Positions 16,412 to 25,571 of a DNA stretch of 64,000 bases are shown one piece after another. The stretch spans positions 1 through 64,000 of the forward strand of contig NZ_JAEMNU010000119.1 of the NCBI RefSeq assembly GCF_016461825.1. The letters are read 5' to 3'. Origin of the DNA: Rugamonas violacea (GTDB taxonomy: Bacteria > Pseudomonadota > Gammaproteobacteria > Burkholderiales > Burkholderiaceae_D). The number at the start of each line of letters is the position of its first letter. The stretch's first letter is position 1. The position numbers and the translations under genes were made by a program. The notes under the pieces are model-generated. The model did no database searches. It was not told the origin of the DNA and saw nothing but the letters and a program-made list of their open reading frames with translations.

Positions 16412-17401
16412 TTACAGCGTGACGACGCATTTTTCGCGCCACGAGGTGGTCGCGGCCTCGGCCAGTTCCAACGCCTTCAGGCCGTCCTGCACCGTGGTGC
16501 GCGGTGGCGTGCCGTTGATCATGGCGTCGAAGAAGTGGGCGATTTCGGCGGCGTAGGCGGCGCGGTAGCGTTCGAGGAAGAAGTTCTCCGGCTTGTCGTG
16601 GCTGACGCTGTGCGCCGTGTGCGCGGTCACCTCGGTCGGCTTGTGGTTGCCGGCCTGGAGCATGCCTTCGCTGCCGAGGATCTCGAAGCGCTGGTCGTAA
16701 CCGTAGGCGGCGCGGCGGCTGGCGTTGATCTGGCACAGCCGGCCGCTGCGGGTGCGGATGGTCACCACCGCCGAGTCGAGGTCGCCGGCCTCGCCGATGG
16801 CCGGGTCGACCAGGCAGCTGCCGGTGGCGTAGACGCTGACCGCCTCGTCGTCCAGAATCCAGCGGAAGATGTCGAAGTCGTGGATCAGCATGTCCTTGAA
16901 GATGCCGCCGGAGACCTTGATGTAGCTCACCGGCGGCGCGCCCGGGTCGCGGCTGGTCACGGTGAGCACCTCGGGCAGGCCGATCTCGCCGGCCTGCAGG
17001 CGCGCCTTGACGGCGGCGAAGGTCGGGTCGAAGCGGCGCTGGAAGCCGATCATGCACAGCACGCCGGCCTTGGCCACGGCGTCGGCGGCGGCGCGGGCGC
17101 GTTCCAGCGTCAGGTCGACCGGCTTCTCGCAGAAGATCGCCTTGCCGGCGGCGGCGGCGCGCAGGATCAGGTCGGAATGGGTGTCGGTGCTGGAGGCGAT
17201 CAGCACCGCCTTGACGGCCGGATCGGCCAGCGCCTGCTCGACGCTGGCCACCGCCGCGCCGTGCTGCCGCGCCAGCGCCTGCGCCGACTCGGCGTGGACG
17301 TCGGCCACGTACTTCAAGCGCACGCCGGGTTGGCGCGCCAGGTTTGCTGCGTGAATTTTGCCGATGCGACCGGCGCCGAACAGTGCTGCCTCAATCATCA
17401 T
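16412..17401 (-). CDS. iolG: myo-Inositol 2-dehydrogenase
   Basis: 329 aa. Rossmann motif ALFGAGRIGKIHAANLA at the N-terminus, signature IFCEKPVDLTLE near residue 95, and the catalytic region GGIFKDMLIHDFDIFRWIL (Asp-x-x-x-His). FQRRFDPTF is typical of bacterial IolG. It oxidises myo-inositol to scyllo-inosose with NAD+. It overlaps the regulator gene upstream by 11 bp. The divergent iol operon supports the assignment. Length is normal for the family. Confidence 0.9.
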   Translation of the reverse strand: MMIEAALFGAGRIGKIHAANLARQPGVRLKYVADVHAESAQALARQHGAAVASVEQALADPAVKAVLIASSTDTHSDLILRAAAAGKAIFCEKPVDLTLERARAAADAVAKAGVLCMIGFQRRFDPTFAAVKARLQAGEIGLPEVLTVTSRDPGAPPVSYIKVSGGIFKDMLIHDFDIFRWILDDEAVSVYATGSCLVDPAIGEAGDLDSAVVTIRTRSGRLCQINASRRAAYGYDQRFEILGSEGMLQAGNHKPTEVTAHTAHSVSHDKPENFFLERYRAAYAAEIAHFFDAMINGTPPRTTVQDGLKALELAEAATTSWREKCVVTL

Positions 17402-18281
17402 ATCCTCCAGGGTCTTGGGTTTCTTCTATGTCCAACTCGAGTTTGTAGGCCAGCGCGATGAACAGCGCCTGGCACAGGCAAAGGGTGCTGGTGAGCGAGC
17501 GGAAGGCGAACGCGCTGCCCTCGGTCACGGTCAAACAGGCGTCGGCGATGCGCGCCAGCGGCGACAGTTTGCTGTCGGTGATGACCAGCAGCTTGGCGCG
17601 CTGGTGGTGGCCGACGCGGGCGCAGTACAGCGTCTCTTTGCCGTAGGGCGCGAAGCTGATGGCGATCACCACGTCGCGCTCGCGCACGCTGCGGATCTGC
17701 TGGCGGTACATGCCGCCCATGCCGGACACCAGGTGCACGCGCTTGTTGGTGTTCTGCAGCGCGTAGGCGATGTAGGAGGCCACCGGAAAGGCGCGCCGCA
17801 CGCCGACCACGTAGATGTTGTCGGCCTTCTGCAACAGGCCGACGGCGGCCTCCAACTGGGCGTCGTCCAGGCCCTCGGCAAGCTCGCCCAGGCCGCTGCG
17901 GCTGGCGTCGATGAATTCGCGGGTCAGCTCGCCGACGTTGGGTTGGTCGTCGCGCGAGGCGATCAGCTTGCGGATGCGCTGCTGGTAGTTGGGCGCGGCG
18001 TTGGCCTGCTCGGTGTAGGCCAGGCGGAACACGTCCTGCATCTCGCTGAAGCCGGTGTAGCCGAAGCGTTGGGCGAAGCGCACGATGGCCGACGGCTGCA
18101 CGTCGCAGGCGGCGGCGATGTCGCTGATCTTCTCCAGCATCAGGCTGGCCTTGTGCAGCTCCACATACTTGGCGATGACCTTCAACTGGCGCGACAGCGA
18201 CTCGTACTCGTCGGCGATCTGCTGCATCAGTTGTTCCACCGGGGCGGTGGCCGCCACTTTGGTTTCGGCTGCTTCTGTCAT
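17391..18281 (-). CDS. RpiR/MurR-family regulator of the inositol locus
   Basis: 296 aa. The N-terminal HTH_6 domain (about 15-95, with AAACDVQPSAIVRFAQRFGYTGFS) is followed by a SIS sugar-phosphate-binding domain (about 135-270, IYVVGVRRAFPVASYIAYAL and DVVIAISFAPYGKET). AGGAG lies a few bases before the ATG at 18281. It is the first gene of the minus-strand operon with iolG and a second dehydrogenase, and faces the importer/catabolic operon. It likely binds the inverted repeats at 18329-18365 and responds to a phosphorylated inositol intermediate (inference from family and context). Confidence 0.9.
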   Translation of the reverse strand: MTEAAETKVAATAPVEQLMQQIADEYESLSRQLKVIAKYVELHKASLMLEKISDIAAACDVQPSAIVRFAQRFGYTGFSEMQDVFRLAYTEQANAAPNYQQRIRKLIASRDDQPNVGELTREFIDASRSGLGELAEGLDDAQLEAAVGLLQKADNIYVVGVRRAFPVASYIAYALQNTNKRVHLVSGMGGMYRQQIRSVRERDVVIAISFAPYGKETLYCARVGHHQRAKLLVITDSKLSPLARIADACLTVTEGSAFAFRSLTSTLCLCQALFIALAYKLELDIEETQDPGGYDD

Positions 18282-18328
18282 TGCTCACTCCTGGTTTCGA
18301 TGTGTTCAATTATAGGAGTGCCGGCGAA

Positions 18329-18365
18329 AAATAGAAACACTTTTCTATTTCAAAATAAATTGAAA
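18329..18365. promoter_or_regulatory. Overlapping inverted repeats, likely RpiR-type operators
   Basis: AAATAGAAA-CACT-TTTCTATTT (18329-18350) is a perfect 9-bp inverted repeat. It overlaps TTTCAA-AATAAA-TTGAAA (18348-18365), a perfect 6-bp repeat. Both sit in a short AT-rich segment between the regulator and the divergent binding-protein gene. The GAAA/TTTC half-sites fit RpiR-family binding sites in general. Confidence 0.65.
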
Positions 18366-18489
18366 AATAAATTGCGTTTACCTTGTTGTTGTTCTAAGCT
18401 TGGTTTCAATGCGTGGCGAGTGGAGAGACGCCGCATTGACTGAGCAGCGATCTGAAGGCAATCCAAAAAACTAAAACGGAGACAACATC

Positions 18490-19539
18490 ATGCAAGGTTT
18501 CAAGCGTAGGACAGTAGTGGTGACGGCGATGCGCTGCGCGGTGGCGCTGGCGATGGGCCTGGCCGCCGCCGGCAGCCAGGCGGCGGGCGAGAAGTTCGTC
18601 CTGGTCAGCCACGCGCCGGACTCGGACTCGTGGTGGAACACCATCAAGAACGCGGTCAAGCAGGCCGGCGAGGACTTCAACGTCACGGTCGACTACCGCA
18701 ATCCGCCGAACGGCGACCTGGCCGACATGTCGCGCCTGATCGAACAGGCGGCGGCGCGCAACTACGACGGCGTGGTGGCCAGCATCGCCGACTTCAGCGT
18801 GCTGCAAAAGCCGCTGGCGCTGGTGGTGGCGAAGAAGATCCCGCTGGTGACGATCAACTCCGGCACGCTGCAGCAGAGCGAGCAGGTGGGCGCGCTGATG
18901 CACGTCGGCCAGCCCGAATACGACGCCGGCATGGGCGCCGGCGCCAAGGCCAAGGCGGCCGGCATCAAGTCCTTCGTCTGCGTCAACCACTACGCCACCA
19001 ACCCCTCCTCGTTCGAGCGCTGCCGCGGCTTCGCCGACGCGCTGGGCGTCGACTACAAGGCCGCCACGCTGGACACCAACGGCATCGACCCGAGCGTCAT
19101 CGAGAGCAAGGTCAGCGCCTACCTGCGCACCAATCCGGGCACCCAGGCGGTGCTGGCGCTGGGTCCCGACTCGGCCGTGCCGGCGCTGCGCGCGGTGGAG
19201 AAAATGGGCCTGAAGGGCAAGCTGTGGTTCGCCACCTTCGACCTGTCGGAGGACATCTCCAAGGGCATCAAGGACGGCAGCATCAAGTTCGCCATCGACC
19301 AGCAGCCCTACCTGCAAGGCTACATCCCGATCGCCGTGATGGCCATCATGAAGCAGGACAAGACCACCGACCTGGCCAAGGTGAAGGCCAAGTTGATGGC
19401 CAATCCGAAGTTCCAGGCGCGCCTGGCCGAATACGGCCTGACGCCTTCCTACGGCGTGCGCCACATCGGTTCCGGTCCCGGCTACGTCACCCGCGACAAC
19501 ATCGCCAAGGTCGAGAAGTACGCCGGTCAGTATCGTTAA
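18490..19539 (+). CDS. Sugar (inositol) ABC importer, periplasmic binding protein
   Basis: 349 aa with a signal peptide (cleavage probably after GSQAA, about residue 32) and a type I periplasmic binding fold: FVLVSHAPDSDSWWNTIKNAVKQA, NPPNGDLADMSRLIEQAAA, and LALGPDSAVPALRAV. It belongs to the ribose/fructose/inositol-binding class. It is the first gene of the plus-strand iol operon. Gene order binding protein-permease-single-domain ATPase is like FrcBCA. Substrate inositol is inferred from the operon. Confidence 0.85.
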   Translation: MQGFKRRTVVVTAMRCAVALAMGLAAAGSQAAGEKFVLVSHAPDSDSWWNTIKNAVKQAGEDFNVTVDYRNPPNGDLADMSRLIEQAAARNYDGVVASIADFSVLQKPLALVVAKKIPLVTINSGTLQQSEQVGALMHVGQPEYDAGMGAGAKAKAAGIKSFVCVNHYATNPSSFERCRGFADALGVDYKAATLDTNGIDPSVIESKVSAYLRTNPGTQAVLALGPDSAVPALRAVEKMGLKGKLWFATFDLSEDISKGIKDGSIKFAIDQQPYLQGYIPIAVMAIMKQDKTTDLAKVKAKLMANPKFQARLAEYGLTPSYGVRHIGSGPGYVTRDNIAKVEKYAGQYR

Positions 19540-19573
19540 TTTCTGAGTCTTGGCCGGTTGTTCGGCGCGCCTT

Positions 19574-19637
19574 CACCCCAGACGCGAAATCCGGGGTCGG
19601 ACCCGGCGGGTCCGACCCCAGCTCCACGCCCTTGGGT
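19574..19637. repeat. Intergenic GC-rich palindrome, copy 2
   Basis: Outer arms ACCCCAG and CTTGGGT enclose CCGGGGTCGGACCC-GGC-GGGTCCGACCCC. It lies between the binding-protein and permease genes of one operon, where a stable mRNA hairpin could protect the upstream message or attenuate downstream genes. Confidence 0.8.
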
Positions 19638-19702
19638 CAAGCCGGCGCCGCCGGGCCGGCCCGCCTTGCCCGCGCAGGCACAGTAAAAAGGAAGATGTCA
19701 TC

Positions 19703-20896
19703 ATGAGTGCAGTCAAATCCGGCGCGAGCCCGGCGATGTTCGCCGGCGCGCCCAAAGCAGCAAGCCCCAATCCCCCACCGTCCGCGCCCGGCGCCGGCCC
19801 GGCCGCCAACGCCGACGAGCGCGTCGGCCAGGTCAGCTGGATCGGCCGCCTGTTCGGCCGCCCCGAGTTCGCCTCGATTTCCGGCGCCGTGCTGGTGTTC
19901 GCCTTCTTCGGCCTGGCCGCCGGCGACTCCGGCATGTTCAACCTGGACGGCATCGTCAACTGGTCGCAGGTCGCCGCCTACCTCGGCCTGATCGCCATCG
20001 GCGCCTGCCTGCTGATGATCGCCGGCGAGTTCGATTTGTCGATCGGCTCGATGATCGGCTTCTCCGGCATGATGATCGCCATCCCCTCGGTGTACTTCCA
20101 CTGGCCGCTGTGGCTGGCGATCTGCTTCGCCTTCGCCGGCTCGATGGCGCTGGGTTGGCTCAACGGCTACCTGGTCATCAAGACCAAGCTGCCGTCCTTC
20201 ATCGTCACCTTGGCCTTCCTGTTCATCCTGCGCGGCCTGACCCTGGCGCTGTCGATCATGTTCGCCAACCGCACCATCGTCAGCGGCGTCGGCGAGCTGG
20301 CGCAGCACGACTGGATGGCCAGCCTTCTGTTCCAGGGCAACGTCGGCGTCGACCTGTTCCGCTGGATGGGCCAGACCGGCTGGATCGCCGTGTTGGACGG
20401 CGGCGAGCCGCTGGTCAAGGGCATCCCCAAGGTGATCGTCTGGTGGCTGGCGCTGGCCTTGGGCGGCGGCTTCGTCCTGTCGCGCACCCGCTTCGGCAAC
20501 TGGATCTTCGCCGTCGGCGGCGACGCCAACGCGGCCAAGAACGTCGGCGTGCCGGTGCGCCTGGTGAAGACCTCGCTGTTCGTGCTGACCGCCTTCTGCG
20601 CCTGCCTGTTCGCCACGCTGCAAGTGTGCGACGTCGGCTCGGCCGCCGCCGACCGCGGCATGCAGAAGGAGTTCGAGGCCATCATCGCGGCCGTCATCGG
20701 CGGCTCGCTGCTGACCGGCGGCTACGGCTCGGTGGTCGGCGCCTGTTTCGGCGCGCTGATCTTCGGCGTGGTCCAGATCGGCATCACCTACACCAACATC
20801 AACTCGGACTGGTTCCGCGTCTTCCTCGGCGTGATGCTGCTGATCGCCGTGCTGTTCAACCGTTATGTGCGCAGCCGCGTCACCGAAGCGAGGTAG
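19703..20896 (+). CDS. Sugar (inositol) ABC importer, permease
   Basis: 397 aa from the ATG at 19703 (AAGGAAG upstream); earlier in-frame codons fall in the palindrome region. About 60 N-terminal residues are Pro/Ala-rich and cytoplasmic. Some nine to ten hydrophobic segments follow. The conserved permease loop EFDLSIGSMIGFSGM, and GSVVGACFGALIFGVVQIG near the C-terminus, match the BPD_transp_2 (ribose-type) family. It forms the inner-membrane channel. Confidence 0.9.
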   Translation: MSAVKSGASPAMFAGAPKAASPNPPPSAPGAGPAANADERVGQVSWIGRLFGRPEFASISGAVLVFAFFGLAAGDSGMFNLDGIVNWSQVAAYLGLIAIGACLLMIAGEFDLSIGSMIGFSGMMIAIPSVYFHWPLWLAICFAFAGSMALGWLNGYLVIKTKLPSFIVTLAFLFILRGLTLALSIMFANRTIVSGVGELAQHDWMASLLFQGNVGVDLFRWMGQTGWIAVLDGGEPLVKGIPKVIVWWLALALGGGFVLSRTRFGNWIFAVGGDANAAKNVGVPVRLVKTSLFVLTAFCACLFATLQVCDVGSAAADRGMQKEFEAIIAAVIGGSLLTGGYGSVVGACFGALIFGVVQIGITYTNINSDWFRVFLGVMLLIAVLFNRYVRSRVTEAR

Positions 20897-20899
20897 GTC

Positions 20900-21685
20900 A
20901 TGAGCGAATATATTCTTGCGCTGGAAAATGTCAGCAAACGTTTCGGCTCGGTGATCGCGCTGCGCAACGTGACGATGCGCCTCAAGCAGGGCGAGGTGCA
21001 CTGCCTGCTGGGCGACAACGGGGCCGGCAAGTCGACCCTGATCAAGACCCTGGCCGGCGTGCACCAGCCGACCGACGGCCAGTACCTGGTCGACGGCCGG
21101 CCGGTCAGCTTCGGCTCGCCGCGCGAGGCGCTGGACATGGGCGTGGCCACTGTCTACCAGGACTTGGCGCTGGTGCCGCTGCTGTCGGTGGCGCGCAATT
21201 TCTTCATGGGCCGCGAGCCGATGAAGAAGCTGCTCGGCTTCCTGCCGGTGATGGACATGGACTACGCCGCCAATACGGCGCGCGACAAGCTGGCCGAGAT
21301 GGGCATCATGGTGCGCGACCCGCACCAGGCCATCGGCACCATGTCGGGCGGCGAGAAGCAGTGCCTGGCCATCGCCCGCGCCATCCACTTCGGCGCCCGC
21401 GTGCTGATCCTCGACGAGCCGACGGCGGCCTTGGGCGTCAAGCAGTCGTTCAACGTGCTCAAGCTGATCCACAAGGCGCGCGAACGCGGCATTTCGGTGA
21501 TCTTCATCACCCACAATGTGCACCACGCCTATCCGATCGGCGACTCCTTCACCCTGCTCAATCGCGGCAAGTCGCTCGGCACCTACACCAAGGAGACCGT
21601 CAGCAAGGACGAGCTGCTCGACATGATGGCCGGCGGCGCCGAAATGCAGACGCTGATGAGCGAACTCGATGGCGTGACCATCTGA
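20900..21685 (+). CDS. Sugar (inositol) ABC importer, single-domain ATPase
   Basis: 261 aa. Walker A GDNGAGKST (about 37-45), Q-loop VYQDLALVP, signature MSGGEKQCLAIARA, Walker B VLILDEPTAALG, and H-loop FITHNVHH. Ribose-type ATPases usually have two fused nucleotide-binding domains (about 500 aa). This one has a single domain, as in the FrcA group, and presumably works as a homodimer. It starts 3 bp after the permease stop, with GAGGTAGG upstream. Confidence 0.9.
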   Translation: MSEYILALENVSKRFGSVIALRNVTMRLKQGEVHCLLGDNGAGKSTLIKTLAGVHQPTDGQYLVDGRPVSFGSPREALDMGVATVYQDLALVPLLSVARNFFMGREPMKKLLGFLPVMDMDYAANTARDKLAEMGIMVRDPHQAIGTMSGGEKQCLAIARAIHFGARVLILDEPTAALGVKQSFNVLKLIHKARERGISVIFITHNVHHAYPIGDSFTLLNRGKSLGTYTKETVSKDELLDMMAGGAEMQTLMSELDGVTI

Positions 21686-21714
21686 TGTACGGCATATAAA
21701 CACAAGGCGCAACC

Positions 21715-23700
21715 ATGAACAACACTACCCAATTCGCCGCCAACCGCGCGCTCGACCTGATCTGCCTGGGCCGTTTGGCGGTCGACCTGTACGCCCAGCA
21801 GATCGGCGCCCGGCTGGAGGACGTCACCAGCTTCGCCAAGTACCTGGGCGGCTCCTCGGCCAACATCGCCTTCGGCAGCGCGCGCCTGGGCCTGCGCTCG
21901 GCCATGCTGTCGCGGGTCGGCGACGACCACATGGGCCGCTTCCTCACCGAGACCTTGCGCAACGAGGGCTGCGACACCAGCCACGTTTCGGTCGACCCGG
22001 AGCGGCTGACCGCCATGGTCACGCTGGGCCTGAAGGACCGCGACACCTTCCCGCTGATCTTCTACCGCGAGAACTGCGCCGACATGGCGATCCGCGCCGA
22101 CGATGTCGACGAGGCCTACATCGCGTCGAGCCGCGCGCTGCTCATCACCGGCACCCACTTCTCCAGCGCCGCCATGCACCAGGTGAGCAGCCAGGCGCTG
22201 GCCCAGGCCCGCCGCAACAATGTGCGCACCGTGCTCGACATCGACTACCGCCCGGTGCTGTGGGGTTTGTCGCCGCGCGCCGACGGCGCCACCCGCTTCG
22301 TCTCCAACGACGGCGTGACCGGCCACTTGCAGGGCATCCTGCCGCTGTTCGACTTGGTGGTCGGCACCGAGGAGGAGTTCATGATCGCCGGCGGCGGCGC
22401 CGACATCATCGCCTCGCTGGCGGCGGTGCGCGCCGCCACCCCGGCCACGCTGGTGGTCAAGCGCGGCCCGCTGGGCTGCGCCGTCATCGAGGGCGCGATC
22501 CCCGCCAGCCTGGACGCCGCCTTCAACTACCGGGGCGTGCAGGTCGAGGTGATGAACGTGCTCGGCGCCGGCGACGCCTTCCTGGCCGGCTTCCTCAGCC
22601 AGTGGCTGCGCGGCGCCGATTACACCGCCTGCTGCCGCAGCGCCAACGCCTGCGGGGCGCTGGTGGTGGCGCGCCACGGCTGCGCGCCGGCGATGCCGAC
22701 GCCGGCCGAGCTGGACTACTTCCTGGCCAACGCCGCGCGGCTGCAACGGCCCGGCGAGGACGCCCAACTGAATCGTCTGCACCGCGTCACCGCGCGGCGC
22801 GCGCAATGGGACGAGCTGTGCGTGTTCGCCTTCGACCACCGCAACCAGTTCTTCGACATGGCGCAGCAGCTCGGCGCCGACGAGCAGCGCGTGCCGCAAC
22901 TGAAGCAGCTGCTGGTGCGGGCGGTGACGCAGACCGAGGCGGCGCTGCAACTGGCCGGCGGCACCGGCGTGCTGATCGACGACCGCTACGGCGCCGACGC
23001 GCTCAACGCCGCCACCGGCCGTGGTTGGTGGATCGGCCGTCCGGTCGAGTTGCCCGGCTCGAATCCGCTGGTGTTCGACTGGGGCCGTTCGATCGGTTCG
23101 CACCTGGTCAGCTGGCCCAAGGAACACGTCATCAAATGCCTGGTGCAACTGCACCCTGACGACCAGGTGGAGAACCGTCTGGAGCAGGAAGCCCAGGTCA
23201 AGGCGCTGTACGACGTCGCCCAGATCAGCGGCCACGAGCTGCTGCTGGAGGTGATCCCGTCGAAGGCCATGGCGGCCCAGCCGGACACGGTGCTGCGTGC
23301 GGTGAAACGGCTGTACAACATCGGTGTCTATCCCGAGTGGTGGAAGCTGGAGCATATGGACGAAAGCCAGTGGCGCGCCATCGACGCGCTGGTGCAGGAA
23401 CGCGACCCGTACTGCCGGGGTGTCGTGCTGCTCGGCCTGAACGCCACCATCGACGAGCTGGCGGCCAGCTTCCAGGCTTCGCGTCATAGCAGCACTTGCC
23501 GTGGTTTCATGGTCGGCCGCACCATCTTCCAGGCGCCGAGCACGCGCTGGTTGGCCGGCCAGATCGACGACGCCGCGCTGATCGCCGAAGTGCGCGCCAA
23601 TTTCGAAAGCCTGATCCGCATCTGGCGCGAAATCCGCCAAGCGAGCCGCCAGGCGAACCATCAGCAGAACCGTCAGCAGAACATGGAGCGTGCGGCATGA
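21715..23700 (+). CDS. iolC: Bifunctional 5-dehydro-2-deoxygluconokinase / phosphate aldolase (IolC-IolJ type fusion)
   Basis: 661 aa. Residues about 10-335 are a PfkB-family kinase: LICLGRLAVDLYAQQ, the substrate-binding KYLGGSSANIAFG, and the catalytic NVLGAGDAFLAGF with the Asp base near residue 284. Residues about 350-650 are a DUF2090 domain (WDELCVFAFDHRNQFFDM, LEVIPSK, GFMVGRTIFQAP). In proteobacteria this domain is fused to IolC and replaces the separate aldolase IolJ. It phosphorylates 2-deoxy-5-keto-gluconate and would cleave it to malonate semialdehyde and DHAP. Its stop overlaps iolD. Confidence 0.92.
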   Translation: MNNTTQFAANRALDLICLGRLAVDLYAQQIGARLEDVTSFAKYLGGSSANIAFGSARLGLRSAMLSRVGDDHMGRFLTETLRNEGCDTSHVSVDPERLTAMVTLGLKDRDTFPLIFYRENCADMAIRADDVDEAYIASSRALLITGTHFSSAAMHQVSSQALAQARRNNVRTVLDIDYRPVLWGLSPRADGATRFVSNDGVTGHLQGILPLFDLVVGTEEEFMIAGGGADIIASLAAVRAATPATLVVKRGPLGCAVIEGAIPASLDAAFNYRGVQVEVMNVLGAGDAFLAGFLSQWLRGADYTACCRSANACGALVVARHGCAPAMPTPAELDYFLANAARLQRPGEDAQLNRLHRVTARRAQWDELCVFAFDHRNQFFDMAQQLGADEQRVPQLKQLLVRAVTQTEAALQLAGGTGVLIDDRYGADALNAATGRGWWIGRPVELPGSNPLVFDWGRSIGSHLVSWPKEHVIKCLVQLHPDDQVENRLEQEAQVKALYDVAQISGHELLLEVIPSKAMAAQPDTVLRAVKRLYNIGVYPEWWKLEHMDESQWRAIDALVQERDPYCRGVVLLGLNATIDELAASFQASRHSSTCRGFMVGRTIFQAPSTRWLAGQIDDAALIAEVRANFESLIRIWREIRQASRQANHQQNRQQNMERAA

Positions 23701-25571
23701 ACGCGGCCAAGGGCAAGACCATCCGCCTGACCATGGCGCAGGCGTTGGTGCGCTACCTGGCGGCGTTGCGCGTGGCCACGCCGGACGGCGGCCGGGAGGC
23801 GCTGTTCGGCGGCGCCTTCGCCATCTTCGGCCACGGCAACGTGGCCGGACTGGGCGAGGCGTTGTATCAGGAACGCGCCAGCTTCCCCACCTACCGCGCC
23901 CACAACGAGCAGGGCATGGCGCACGCCGCCATCGCCTACGCCAAGGCGCATATGCGGCGCCGCATGATGGCGGTGACCACCTCCATCGGCCCCGGCGCCA
24001 CCAACCTGCTGACGGCGGCCGCGCTGGCCCATGTCAACCGCCTGCCGGTGCTGCTGCTGCCGGGCGACGTGTTCGTCTCGCGCGCGCCCGACCCGGTGTT
24101 GCAGCAGTTGGAGGACGGCGGCGACGGCAGCGTTTCCGTCAACGACGCCTTCAAGCCGCTGTCGCGCTACTTCGACCGCATCATCTATCCCGAGCAGTTG
24201 TTGACGGCGCTGCCGCGCGCCATCGCCGTGCTGACCGACGCGGCCCAGTGCGGTCCCGTCACGCTGGCGCTGCCGCAGGACGTGCAAACCATGGCCTACG
24301 ACTACCCGGTCGAATTCTTCAATCCGCCGCTGGTGCGCTTCCGCACCGTGCAGCCGGACCTGGAGGACATGGCGGCGGCGGCCGCGCTGCTGGGCCAGGC
24401 GCGCCAGCCGCTGATCGTGGCCGGCGGCGGCGTGCTGTACGGCGAGGCCGGCGCCGCCTTGCGCGCCTTCGCCGAGAAGCACGGCATTCCCGTCGCCGAA
24501 ACGCAGGCCGGCAAGGGCGCGCTGGCGTGGGACCATCCGCTGCAATTGGGCGCCATCGGCGTGACCGGCTCGCCGGCCGCCAATCTGATGGCCGGCCAGG
24601 CCGACCTGGTGCTGGCGGTCGGTACCCGTCTGCAGGATTTCACCACCGGCTCGAACACGCTGTTCGCCTCGGCCAAGCTGGTCAGCCTGAACGTCAACGC
24701 CTTCGACGCGCTGAAGCAGCGCGGCCTGCCGGTGCTGAGCGATGCCCGCGTCGGCCTGGAGCTGCTGTCGGCCATGCTGGGCGACTGGCGCGCGGGCGAG
24801 GGCTGGACGGCGCGCGCCCAGACCCAGTCCAACGAGTGGCGCGAGACGGTGGACGCGATCACGGCGCGGCGCTTCGTGGCGCTGCCGTATGACGGTGAAG
24901 TGATCGGCGCGGTGCAGCGCTCGGCGGCCGATTCGAGCAAGCGCGATATCGTCGTCTGCGCCGCCGGCACCTTGCCGGCCGAGCTGCACAAGCTGTGGCG
25001 CACGTCCACGCCGGGCGGCTACCACATGGAGTACGGCTACTCGACCATGGGCTACGAGGTGGCCGGCGGGCTGGGCGTGAAGATGGCCAAGCCGCACGCC
25101 GAGGTGATCGTCATGGTCGGCGACGGCAGTTACCTGATGATGAATTCGGAGCTGGCCACCTCGGTCATGCTGGGCAAGAAGCTGATCGTCGTGCTGCTGG
25201 ATAACCGGGGCTACGGCTGCATCAACCGCCTGCAGCAGGCGGTCGGCGGGGCGCCGTTCAACAATATGTTCGACGACTGTTTGCAGGCCGCTCCCGGCAT
25301 GCCGCAGATCGACTTCGCGCTGCACGCCCGCTCGCTCGGCGCGCTGGCCGAGAACGTCAAGACCATACCGGAGCTGGAGGCGGCGCTGGCGCGCGCCCGC
25401 GCGGCCGACCGCAGCTATCTGGTTTGCATCGACACCGACCCGGCCCGCACCACCAGCGAAGGCGGCTGCTGGTGGGAGGTGGCGGTGCCGGAAGTGTCGC
25501 AGCGCGAGCAGGTGCGCCAGGCGCGCAAGACCTATGAACAGGACAAGTCAGCACAAAGGAAAAGCCAATGA
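23697..25571 (+). CDS. iolD: 3D-(3,5/4)-trihydroxycyclohexane-1,2-dione hydrolase
   Basis: 624 aa from the ATG at 23697, overlapping the iolC stop by ATGA; the frame extends upstream inside iolC but that part is spurious. It has the thiamin diphosphate enzyme layout: an N-terminal PYR domain (FAIFGHGNVAGLGEAL, with the catalytic-type Glu in THRAHNEQG-like YRAHNEQGMAHAA), a central domain, and a C-terminal PP domain with the cofactor motif GDGSYLMMNSEL...DNRGYGCIN. It opens the ring of the dione to 5-deoxyglucuronate. The next gene overlaps by 4 bp. Confidence 0.93.
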   Translation: MNAAKGKTIRLTMAQALVRYLAALRVATPDGGREALFGGAFAIFGHGNVAGLGEALYQERASFPTYRAHNEQGMAHAAIAYAKAHMRRRMMAVTTSIGPGATNLLTAAALAHVNRLPVLLLPGDVFVSRAPDPVLQQLEDGGDGSVSVNDAFKPLSRYFDRIIYPEQLLTALPRAIAVLTDAAQCGPVTLALPQDVQTMAYDYPVEFFNPPLVRFRTVQPDLEDMAAAAALLGQARQPLIVAGGGVLYGEAGAALRAFAEKHGIPVAETQAGKGALAWDHPLQLGAIGVTGSPAANLMAGQADLVLAVGTRLQDFTTGSNTLFASAKLVSLNVNAFDALKQRGLPVLSDARVGLELLSAMLGDWRAGEGWTARAQTQSNEWRETVDAITARRFVALPYDGEVIGAVQRSAADSSKRDIVVCAAGTLPAELHKLWRTSTPGGYHMEYGYSTMGYEVAGGLGVKMAKPHAEVIVMVGDGSYLMMNSELATSVMLGKKLIVVLLDNRGYGCINRLQQAVGGAPFNNMFDDCLQAAPGMPQIDFALHARSLGALAENVKTIPELEAALARARAADRSYLVCIDTDPARTTSEGGCWWEVAVPEVSQREQVRQARKTYEQDKSAQRKSQ

